Assembly (NCBI GenBank): GCA_030039695.1
Contig: JASHVB010000702.1
Span: forward strand, 1-5,920
Direction of reading: 5' to 3'
DNA from: Acetobacteraceae bacterium
Lineage (GTDB): Bacteria > Pseudomonadota > Alphaproteobacteria > Acetobacterales > Acetobacteraceae
Length of the DNA stretch: 5,920 nt
Positions 1 to 5,307 of the stretch are shown here, in pieces; positions within the stretch are counted from its first letter, which is position 1, and every line of letters starts with the position of its first letter. The notes beneath the pieces are model-generated. The model saw only the letters and a program-made list of their open reading frames with translations. It ran no database searches and was not told the origin of the DNA. Position numbers and translations under genes: made by a program.

Positions 1-249
1 TGTGGCGCTGACGACGACACCGGCGGTCGAGGCCGCGATCGTTGACGCCAATTCGCGCAATTGCGCGTCGCTGTTGCCCACTGCCAGTAGCACGTCTCCC
101 AGCTGTGGATGGTCGCGACAGGTGCGCTGGAATGCGTCTGGTTCGAATGGCCACGGATCAATCATCTCGGCTCCACCTGCAGCGCGTGATAATGTGCCCG
201 CCAGTCCGCCGCCGACATTGAGCAACGTCACCTCGACGCCGGCCGCCAC
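1..249 (-). CDS. Unidentified protein, partial (runs off the left edge)
   Basis: An open minus-strand frame of 83 codons runs from a GTG at 249 off the window at base 1. I do not recognise the product. The start region reads VAAGVEVTLLNVGGG, a hydrophobic strand followed by glycines. Further on come the segments MIDPWPFEPDAFQ and LGDVLLAVGNSDAQLREL, then a Val/Ala-rich stretch at the edge, so it looks like a soluble alpha/beta protein. The frame is open up to the stop of the upstream gene (283-285) without any in-frame ATG. The GTG is therefore the best visible start, although its ribosome binding site is weak (a GGAG touches it). It lies 33 bases behind the hibernation/cold-shock gene and is probably co-transcribed. 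The opposite strand is also open here, but its translation is Ser/Pro/Arg-rich and looks like a shadow. Confidence 0.5.
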   Translation of the reverse strand, partial: MAAGVEVTLLNVGGGLAGTLSRAAGGAEMIDPWPFEPDAFQRTCRDHPQLGDVLLAVGNSDAQLRELASTIAASTAGVVVSAT

Positions 250-282
250 TCCATCAAGGAAGGGGGACGCATTCTCCCGGTG

Positions 283-832
283 TTAATCGGTCGGCACGAC
301 CGTGCTGGCCTGCGCGCCCTGCTCGGCCATGTCCGGGGCCAGGACATAACGCACCTCGTCGCCTTCCTTCAGCTTGTCGAACCCGCCGCCGATGACACTG
401 TAGTGGTGCACATAGATCTCCGCACCATCCTCGATCGCCAGGAAGTCATAGTCCGGAAACATGCGAACGGCCCGTCCGATTGGTGGGGGCCTCATGTGCC
501 TTGGTCGCACCGTCGAGGCGACGCATCTGGTCCTGCAGCTGGCGTCGTGCCGCGTCGAACGCATCGCGGATGGCAACGTACAGATCCTCGTGTGCGTGGT
601 TCCCGTCATGGCTGCGGTTCACCAGAACGTGCTTGCCGGGCACGGAAACGTCGATGTGCACCTGGTAAAGCTTGCCTTGCTGATGGCGACTATGCGCCGT
701 TTCAAGCGTGACGCGGCAAGATGTGATGCGGCCGGAGAATTCACCCAGTTCGTCTGCATGGCGGCGCACCAGCGCCTCGGCCGACTCGGACGGGTCCATG
801 CCGCGAAACATGATCCGCAGATTGAATGGCAT
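283..832 (-). CDS. Ribosome-hibernation (HPF/RaiA-like) protein fused to a cold-shock-like domain; frameshifted as sequenced
   Basis: The product should bind the ribosome, by analogy with HPF/RaiA (S30AE) proteins that hold 30S or 70S particles inactive under stress. Residues 1 to about 105 from ATG 832 form the S30AE-like fold: MPFNLRIMFRGMDPSE, the segment YQVHIDVSVPGKHVLVNR, and the terminal helix DLYVAIRDAFDAARRQL. A second domain of about 65 residues follows in another frame. It is cold-shock-like: RMFPDYDFLAIEDGAEIYVHH, SVIGGGFDKLKEGDEVRY, then QASTV. This S30AE plus cold-shock arrangement is a known proteobacterial architecture. The first frame stops at 446. The two domains join if one G is removed from the GGGGG at 485-489, giving 182 residues. 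ATG 832 is chosen over the TTG at 844 because GGAGG (838-842) sits 5 bases before it. It lies 67 bases after the M50 protease gene, probably in one operon. The homopolymer suggests a sequencing error or a recent mutation. Confidence 0.85.
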
Positions 833-837
833 TCGGT

Positions 838-842
838 CCTCC
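838..842 (-). promoter_or_regulatory. Ribosome binding site of the hibernation/cold-shock gene
   Basis: GGAGG on the minus strand lies 5 bases upstream of ATG 832. It fixes that ATG as the start, because the alternative TTG at 844 overlaps the site itself. Confidence 0.75.
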
Positions 843-899
843 AACGGCGATCGTTGAACCGAAGGTTACTCACCGGGAAAAATCCGACCTTGATCTCGA

Positions 900-1994
900 T
901 CAACCCGCAGGCTGGCGGCCCAGCTCCTGGTCAAACGACAAGATGTCCAGCAGATCCCGCGAGGACAGGACGCCGCGCAGGCATTGCTGCTGCATGACCA
1001 CCAGCCGGCTGTGGCCGGTCCGCCGCATTTGCTCGAGTGCCGCGAAGGCGTCCGTCTCCGGCGACACGGTGTCGTCACGCGACAATGGCTGCATGATCCG
1101 CACGATCGGTACGGTCGGCCACTGCGCACGGTCGATGACGGCGGCCCGGCGGGTTTCCACCGTGCCGAGCACCTCGCCATCACGGGTAACCGGGAACCAG
1201 CGATGGTGGTGGCGATAGACGTACTCGTTGATGAATTCCTCGATGGAGAGTTCCGGGGGCACGGTTTGTGGATTGGGGTTCATCACCCGGCCGACGGGGA
1301 TGCGCCTGAGGCGTGAACGCGCGTTAGCCTCACCGGAACTGGCAGCGGCGGCACCACGCAAGAACATGCCGATGAGGAAGCGCCAGATACCGCCGACGAA
1401 ATCGCCCTGGACGATCTCCAGCAGGCCGAGCGCGATCAGCACGATGCCGAAAAAGTTGCCGGCGCCGGCAGCGATCCGAGTGGCCCAAAGGTAGTCGCCG
1501 CGCCAGCCCCAGAGTGCGGCGCGCAGTACCCGGCCGCCGTCCAGCGGGAATGCGGGGATCAGATTGAAGATCGCCAAGACGCCGTTCAGCAGGCCCAAGT
1601 ACCACAGCACGCCACCGACGGCCGGCGGACCGTTGGCGCTGCCGACCAGGGCAAACGCGCCCAAGAACAGTCCGGACAGCACGAAGCTGGCGGCAGGGCC
1701 TGCCGCAGCCATCAGCAGCTCGTCCCGCGGGCGGGCCGGCTCGGAGGTCATTTCCGCGACGCCGCCGAAGATGAACAAGGTGATGCCGCGGATCGGCAGG
1801 CCGTAGTGGCGTGCGACCAGCGAGTGCGACATTTCGTGGAAGACGATCGATAGCAGCAGACCGATGGTGGAGGCGACGCCCATCGCCCAGTACGTCGAGT
1901 GTGGCAATCCGGGGGTGAGGCCGGGGAAGACACCACTGGCAAGTGTCCACGCGATCAGGACCGCAAGCAGCAGCCAGGAGGCGTCGAGGTTCAC
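900..1994 (-). CDS. Site-2 protease family (M50) membrane metalloprotease with two CBS domains
   Basis: This is an integral-membrane zinc protease of the S2P/M50 type, which cleaves substrates within or near the membrane. The zinc motif HEMSH is at residues 53-57 (numbered from GTG 1994) inside a hydrophobic helix. The third ligand region NLIPAFPLDGGR is at 144-155, and further membrane segments lie near 8-20, 38-52, 93-117, 126-143 and 175-210. From about residue 230 the soluble C-terminus carries two CBS repeats (VMNPNPQTVPPELSIEEF... and IMQPLSRDDTVSPETDAFAAL...RTGHSRLVV), as is common in this subfamily, where they may sense nucleotides. Substrates cannot be inferred. The start is uncertain: the family-like N-terminus RIRLFSLFGFEV continues in frame upstream of the GTG to about 2024-2039, but no ATG, GTG or TTG occurs there before the stop at about 2070. 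The gene heads the minus-strand cluster and is divergent from the RraA-like gene. Confidence 0.93.
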   Translation of the reverse strand: MNLDASWLLLAVLIAWTLASGVFPGLTPGLPHSTYWAMGVASTIGLLLSIVFHEMSHSLVARHYGLPIRGITLFIFGGVAEMTSEPARPRDELLMAAAGPAASFVLSGLFLGAFALVGSANGPPAVGGVLWYLGLLNGVLAIFNLIPAFPLDGGRVLRAALWGWRGDYLWATRIAAGAGNFFGIVLIALGLLEIVQGDFVGGIWRFLIGMFLRGAAAASSGEANARSRLRRIPVGRVMNPNPQTVPPELSIEEFINEYVYRHHHRWFPVTRDGEVLGTVETRRAAVIDRAQWPTVPIVRIMQPLSRDDTVSPETDAFAALEQMRRTGHSRLVVMQQQCLRGVLSSRDLLDILSFDQELGRQPAG

Positions 1995-2080
1995 CTCGAA
2001 GCCGAACAGGGAAAACAGGCGGATGCGATAGAAGAAAATGAGCGTTGGTCCCGGTGCTTTTGGGTCGGCAAACTACGGGG

Positions 2081-2097
2081 TTCGCCCGAGCGGCGAA
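2081..2097. repeat. Inverted repeat in the divergent intergenic region
   Basis: TTCGCC (2081-2086) and GGCGAA (2092-2097) form a perfect 6-base inverted repeat around a 5-base spacer. It sits between the divergent protease and RraA-like genes, 39 bases before the RraA start. It could be an operator or a hairpin in the RraA leader. Such repeats also arise by chance in GC-rich DNA. I could not recognise -35/-10 boxes here with confidence. Confidence 0.35.
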
Positions 2098-2124
2098 AGC
2101 GGCGATGATGTGGGCCTGTCCCGA

Positions 2125-2130
2125 AGGAGG
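2125..2130 (+). promoter_or_regulatory. Ribosome binding site of the RraA-family gene
   Basis: AGGAGG lies 6 bases upstream of ATG 2137. The match is strong and decides the start in favour of this ATG over an in-frame ATG 99 bases upstream at 2038, and over the GTG at 2134, which would be only 3 bases away. Confidence 0.85.
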
Positions 2131-2136
2131 TCCGTG

Positions 2137-2805
2137 ATGTTCGTGTTGCATGATCTGCCACCCGCGATCGATCCCGCACTGCTCAATGCGCTCCGTGAGG
2201 CGGAACCGGCGACGATCGGCCATTTCCGCCATGCAGGGTTCATGGATCCTGGAATCCGCCTGATGATTCCGGGGTATGTGCGGATCGCGGGAACCGCGGT
2301 GACGGTGCGCTGCTATGGCGCGGACACCGCGATCGTACACTACGCCTTGGGCAAGGTACGTCCAGGCGACGTGCTGGTGCTGGATCGGGCTGGAGACACG
2401 CGGCATGCGGCGTGCGGCGGAGGTGTGGCGTTCGCAGCGCGCGAGGCGGGATGCGTCGGCATCATCATCGACGGGCCAGCGACGGACGTGCAGGAGCTGA
2501 GGCGATACGGGCTGCCAGTATGGGCGCGCGGGCTGTCCACCGTGACGGGAAAACGGTTGTTCCAGCATGGCGAGTTCTGCGTCGCAGTGTCGTGCGGAGG
2601 AGTCGCGGTGGAACCGGGTGACGCGGTGCTGGCGGACGAGAACGGCGTATTGGTTATGAAGCCGCATGAGATTGTGGAGGATGCCAAGCGCGCGGTGGGG
2701 ATGCAGAAAGCGGAGCAAACGACACTGGCGCGGCTAACGAAGGGCGAGAAACTGCCGGAGTTTACTGGGACGAACGCGCGGATTGCGGAGATCATGAAGA
2801 GTTAA
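2137..2805 (+). CDS. RraA family protein (HMG/CHA aldolase-like or oxaloacetate decarboxylase-like)
   Basis: A 222-residue protein of the RraA / 4-hydroxy-4-methyl-2-oxoglutarate aldolase fold. Members either cleave or decarboxylate 2-oxo acids using a divalent metal, or (E. coli RraA) inhibit RNase E. The signature is clear: GDVLVLDRAGDTRHAACGGG at residues 77-96, GIIIDGPATDVQEL at 108-121, GLPVWARGLS just after, and GVAVEPGDAVLADENGVLV near the C-terminal third. The central DG-x-x-RD motif reads DGPATD, so Thr116 replaces the Arg that binds the pyruvyl group in characterised aldolases, while the metal-binding Asp117 is kept. Function is therefore better given as family level only. Total length is typical. 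It is a single gene, divergent from the protease and convergent with the monooxygenase, so no pathway partner is visible. Confidence 0.93.
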   Translation: MFVLHDLPPAIDPALLNALREAEPATIGHFRHAGFMDPGIRLMIPGYVRIAGTAVTVRCYGADTAIVHYALGKVRPGDVLVLDRAGDTRHAACGGGVAFAAREAGCVGIIIDGPATDVQELRRYGLPVWARGLSTVTGKRLFQHGEFCVAVSCGGVAVEPGDAVLADENGVLVMKPHEIVEDAKRAVGMQKAEQTTLARLTKGEKLPEFTGTNARIAEIMKS

Positions 2806-2830
2806 CCTCGCCCGCAAAGCGGCGGAGGTT
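2804..2830 (+). terminator. Hairpin after the RraA-family gene, possible terminator
   Basis: AACCTC (2804-2809) pairs with GAGGTT (2825-2830), and CCGC (2812-2815) pairs with GCGG (2819-2822) around an AAA loop, with a two-base internal mismatch. The stem overlaps the TAA stop. No T-run follows on either strand, so it is a weak candidate for intrinsic termination. A second small hairpin, GACGC-GTG-GCGTC, follows at 2833-2845. Both lie in the 137-base gap between convergent genes. Confidence 0.4.
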
Positions 2831-2942
2831 CAGACGCGTGGCGTCGAGAGCGAGAGTGCGGGAACAGGCACTTTGCTGAATTCGGCACCATTACCCGTCG
2901 CCGCGCGCCGCGCTTTCCTGCAGGCAGCGCGAGACAGACTCT

Positions 2943-4283
2943 CTACTGCCGCCACCAGCCCAGCTTCGGATATGGTAACCCTAGGTTTTCCCGCAGCGTC
3001 GCGCCTTGATAATCCTTATGATAGATGCCGCGCCGTTGCAGCTCCGGCACCACGAAACGCACGAAATCCTCGAACGCGCCCGGAATATGCGTCGCAGCAA
3101 CAACAAACCCGTCGCATGCGCGTTCCACAAACCACTGCTCCAAACGATCCGCCACATCCTTGCCGCTACCAACGATCGCTTCGCGCGGGCGACCACGACG
3201 GGTGACGTTGATGAAATCGCGCGGCGCTGGATTGCGGCCAGTTGCTCGCAGCACGCGGTCGCGCATCGCCTGCATGCCGGACATTCCTTCGATTTCCTCG
3301 TCGGTGAAAGGCTCGTCGATTGCCTTCTTCTTGAAGTCGAAGTTCAGCGCTTCTGAGAGCAGTGAGAGCCCGTCGACTTCGCGATATAATGAGTCCACAA
3401 GTGCCATCTTGTCCTCGGCCGCCGTCCGCGTCTCCGCCACGACCGGAAAAGCGATGGTGTTGACTGTCACTAGCTCCGGGTCCCGGTTATGCGCCGCCAC
3501 GGCAGCCTTGAAATCCGCATATTGCCGCTTTCCGGACTCGAAATCTGGATAACCGACGAACACGGTTTCTGCCCACCGCGCGGCGAACGCCTTGCCACGA
3601 TCGCTGGAGCCGGCCTGGATGATCACCGGATGGCCCTGCGGCGAGCGCGGCACAGTGAAGGTTCCATGCGAGTTGAGAAATTTCCCGTCGTATTCCAGCC
3701 GGTGCACCTTTTCGGGATGGGCGAACAAGCCGGATTGCTTGTCCACGACGACGGAATCGTCCTCCCATGAGTCCCAACACGACATCACGATTTCCATGAA
3801 CTCGTCAGCGCGGTCATAACGCAGGTCGTGCGGCAGGTGCATGTCGCGGCCCATGTTGTGGGCTTCGCCGTCATTCACCGAGGTAACGACATTCCATGCC
3901 GCGCGCCCGCCGATCATGTGGTCCACTGTCTGAAAGCGCCGGGCGACGTCGAATGGCTCGTAGTACGTCGTCGAACCGGTCGCGCCGATGCCCATGTGCT
4001 TGGTGCCGAAACCCATCGCGAGCAGCGTTGCAACCGGGTCCATCTTCACCACGCGCACGCCGTTGGCGACGACCTCCGCCGGGTTGCCGCCGTAGATGTC
4101 GGGCATCGCCAGGCGGTCGTCGAAGAAGGACAATTGGAACTTTCCCTCCTCGAGCACCTGGCCGATCTTCTGGTAATAGGCAGCGGTGGTGAAATCGATG
4201 CGTGACAGCGGATGGCGCCAGGAGCTCGCCAAAATTGTGCAGTTCTGCGCCTGCAAGAAGCCAACCAACACCATCTGTCGCAT
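2943..4283 (-). CDS. FMN-dependent monooxygenase of the NtaA/SnaA/DszA family (LLM class)
   Basis: A full-length 446-residue flavin-dependent oxygenase of the bacterial-luciferase-like superfamily, in the branch containing nitrilotriacetate monooxygenase NtaA and DBT-sulfone monooxygenase DszA. These enzymes use reduced FMN supplied by a separate flavin reductase plus O2. Family landmarks are SSWRHP (residues 20-25), FFDDRLAMPD (53-62), GTKHMGIGATGSTTYYEPF (93-111), RRFQTVDHMIGGRAAWNVVT (115-134), GHPVIIQAGSSDRGKAFAAR in the middle and the C-terminal VVPELQRRGIYHKDYQGATL. There is no signal peptide, so it is cytoplasmic. Start ATG 4283 is supported by GAAGGGAA at 4291-4298, with about 9 bases of spacing. 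The substrate cannot be told: no reductase or transporter gene is near. Only 44 bases separate it from the excisionase-like gene upstream, so its promoter is either inside the element or lost. Confidence 0.94.
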   Translation of the reverse strand: MRQMVLVGFLQAQNCTILASSWRHPLSRIDFTTAAYYQKIGQVLEEGKFQLSFFDDRLAMPDIYGGNPAEVVANGVRVVKMDPVATLLAMGFGTKHMGIGATGSTTYYEPFDVARRFQTVDHMIGGRAAWNVVTSVNDGEAHNMGRDMHLPHDLRYDRADEFMEIVMSCWDSWEDDSVVVDKQSGLFAHPEKVHRLEYDGKFLNSHGTFTVPRSPQGHPVIIQAGSSDRGKAFAARWAETVFVGYPDFESGKRQYADFKAAVAAHNRDPELVTVNTIAFPVVAETRTAAEDKMALVDSLYREVDGLSLLSEALNFDFKKKAIDEPFTDEEIEGMSGMQAMRDRVLRATGRNPAPRDFINVTRRGRPREAIVGSGKDVADRLEQWFVERACDGFVVAATHIPGAFEDFVRFVVPELQRRGIYHKDYQGATLRENLGLPYPKLGWWRQ

Positions 4284-4327
4284 CGTTCTGTTCCCTTCAC
4301 AGAGCGTGCCCAGCCAATATCAAGGAC

Positions 4328-4600
4328 TTATCGGCTAGGCGTCCTGTCCGTATCCCCATCCCTATCCCGACGTCCGTCGCGGTCGGTGCCCGAGCGCCAG
4401 TGCGTCCGCCCCGCCAGCCATTTCAGGACATCAGCCCGACTGTAGTGCACCCTGTCGGCAAGCCGGTAGTAGCTCGGCCCACTGCCGGCAGCTACCCACC
4501 GGCTCAGTGTCTTGGGATCCTTGTGCAGCGCGGCAGCACGCTGAGTCTCGGTGATGGTTGGCAGGGTGTCCGGTGCTGGTGTCGGTGACTTGGCGATCAT
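4328..4600 (-). CDS. Excisionase-like helix-turn-helix DNA-binding protein
   Basis: A 90-residue protein whose residues 16-64 form a compact AlpA/excisionase-type winged helix-turn-helix: ITETQRAAALHKDPKTLSRW, then GSGPSYYRLADRVHYSRADV and LKWLAGR. Such proteins bend DNA at attachment sites, bind with the integrase, or regulate element genes. The frameshifted integrase on the same strand and upstream fits that role. The tail after residue 68 is odd: SGTDRDGRRDRDGDTDRTPSR, alternating Asp/Arg/Gly, encoded by a degenerate six-base repeat at about 4348-4371. Excisionases usually end soon after the helix-turn-helix, so the tail may be a slippage product or read-through past an old stop. The ATG at 4600 has only a weak Shine-Dalgarno (AGGA about 12 bases upstream). 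The gene lies 44 bases before the monooxygenase. Confidence 0.85.
   Translation of the reverse strand: MIAKSPTPAPDTLPTITETQRAAALHKDPKTLSRWVAAGSGPSYYRLADRVHYSRADVLKWLAGRTHWRSGTDRDGRRDRDGDTDRTPSR
4348..4371. repeat. Degenerate hexamer repeat encoding the Asp/Arg tail
   Basis: CCGTATCC, CCATCC, CTATCC and CGACG follow one another on the plus strand, giving an approximate six-base periodicity (CC-N-ATC). On the minus strand this encodes the Arg/Asp/Gly tail of the excisionase-like protein. Imperfect copies suggest an old replication-slippage tract. Confidence 0.4.
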
Positions 4601-4624
4601 GCGGTGGTTCGTCCTGGGGCGGAT

Positions 4625-5017
4625 ATGCCCATCGTGCTAGCTGCGCCACTCCAAGTCGACGGCGCCTGGTCCCTGGGCATCATCGCGGTGCTCGCGTTCA
4701 ACTATCACGTGCTGGCGCCACGGCGGGAAAGCCGAGAACTCCAGGCCAAGCTGGCGCGCGATCGCGCTGCCGCGGAAGGTCGACGAATCCTAGACGATCA
4801 GGCGAGCGGTCATTCCACGCCGCGCTCCGGGCCCTCGACGGCACCCGATCCCTCCGGCGCCTCGCACGGTTACAGGAACGCCAAGCCCTCGGTCGATATT
4901 CCCATGGGTACAGCACTCAGATCGCCACGGACGCTCCCAGGCCCAGCGCGCCGAGGCGCAATCGGGATCCGGCCCAATCAGCCCATTAGATCAACCGCCA
5001 GTCTGTTCGGGGAATGA
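4625..5017 (+). CDS. Doubtful small protein with one hydrophobic segment
   Basis: A plus-strand frame from ATG 4625 to 5017 begins MPIVLAAPLQVDGAW, followed by a hydrophobic run of about 17 residues (SLGIIAVLAFNYHVLAP). A charged helical stretch comes next (RRESRELQAKLARDRAAAEGRR), resembling a single-pass membrane protein with a cytoplasmic coil. After about residue 60 (near 4800) this frame becomes Ser/Pro-rich, while the neighbouring plus frame becomes better (HAALRALDGTRSLRRLARLQ...), ending at 4989. That pattern suggests a frameshifted gene near 4790-4810, or no gene at all. It is divergent from the excisionase-like gene with only 24 bases between starts, which leaves no room for two promoters and argues against it. 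No family recognised. Otherwise the 525 bases from 4601 to 5125 hold only short inverted repeats. Confidence 0.25.
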   Translation: MPIVLAAPLQVDGAWSLGIIAVLAFNYHVLAPRRESRELQAKLARDRAAAEGRRILDDQASGHSTPRSGPSTAPDPSGASHGYRNAKPSVDIPMGTALRSPRTLPGPARRGAIGIRPNQPIRSTASLFGE

Positions 5018-5029
5018 GGGATTAGCCCG

Positions 5030-5057
5030 GGTGTCACTGTCCGGCTAGCAGGACACC
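5030..5057. repeat. Inverted repeat GGTGTC...GACACC
   Basis: GGTGTC (5030-5035) and GACACC (5052-5057) are perfect inverted copies. An alternative nested pairing, TGTCC (5038-5042) with GGACA (5051-5055), shares the right arm. The region is non-coding and belongs to the element remnant. It could be a protein-binding site for excisionase or integrase, or a transcript hairpin. Confidence 0.35.
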
Positions 5058-5104
5058 AGAAATGCAGAAGGGAGATCCACCGCTGGACCGCCCCTGTAGC
5101 CAAG

Positions 5105-5116
5105 CCCCGATTGGGG
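5105..5116 (-). terminator. Short GC hairpin just after the 53-aa ORF
   Basis: On the minus strand CCCC pairs with GGGG across a 4-base AATC loop, starting 10 bases past the stop of the 53-aa ORF and followed by CTT. The stem is very short and the T-run is minimal, so a terminator role is only possible. Confidence 0.25.
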
Positions 5117-5125
5117 GTTAAGCCC

Positions 5126-5287
5126 TCAAACCGTCATCCGCAACAGATCACGCCGGATGTCGGCGCGCAACGCGCACGCTAGGTCAATCAATGGCGACAG
5201 TCTCTGGATTGAATCACCGTCTTCGCGGCGTCGACGGATGCAATGTTCGAGAATGCTGAGCGTTAGGGTAATTTGTGCAGCGTTCAT
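5126..5287 (-). CDS. Small 53-aa protein, unidentified, behind the integrase
   Basis: A 53-codon minus-strand ORF runs from ATG 5287 to TGA at 5126-5128. It reads MNAAQITLTLSILEHCIRRR, then an acidic turn REDGDSIQ, then RLSPLIDLACALRADIRRDL and LRMTV. Leucine, isoleucine and arginine are spaced like two amphipathic helices of about 20 residues each. The start is well supported: AGGGG at 5294-5298 lies 6 bases before ATG. The gene begins 20 bases after the integrase stop, so the two were probably translated from one transcript. It has no stop or rare-codon defects even though the integrase is broken. I do not recognise the family. Position suggests a helper or regulator of the element, such as a small recombination directionality or antitoxin-like protein, but that is inference only. 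Confidence 0.6.
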   Translation of the reverse strand: MNAAQITLTLSILEHCIRRRREDGDSIQRLSPLIDLACALRADIRRDLLRMTV

Positions 5288-5293
5288 TGTGTT

Positions 5294-5298
5294 CCCCT
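5294..5298 (-). promoter_or_regulatory. Ribosome binding site of the 53-aa ORF
   Basis: AGGGG on the minus strand, spaced 6 bases from ATG 5287, within the 20-base gap after the integrase stop. It is the main support that the small ORF is translated. Confidence 0.6.
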
Positions 5299-5307
5299 GT
5301 CTCGTAA

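Noticed and set aside
461..997. Plus-strand open frame opposite the hibernation gene
   Set aside because: No domain and atypical composition; the minus strand carries recognisable S30AE and cold-shock sequences here.
2038..2136. Upstream in-frame start for the RraA-family gene
   Set aside because: The extra 33 residues are not family-like, no ribosome binding site precedes them, and AGGAGG is ideally placed for ATG 2137.
1330..2718. A 462-codon open frame on the minus strand
   Set aside because: It lies in the wrong frame over the protease and antisense to the RraA-like gene. Its translation is His/Arg-rich with no domain, as expected from GC-rich shadows.
4284..4327. Sigma-54-like GGCACG upstream of the monooxygenase
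   Set aside because: The GGCACG half is present on the minus strand but no TGC element lies at the required spacing.
4698..4916. Minus-strand open frame between the excisionase-like gene and the 53-aa ORF
   Set aside because: Arg-rich low-complexity translation without a ribosome binding site; probably a shadow.
5018..5307. tRNA gene as an integration site near the integrase
   Set aside because: No T-loop GTTCRANNC with a matching acceptor stem or cloverleaf could be found on either strand.
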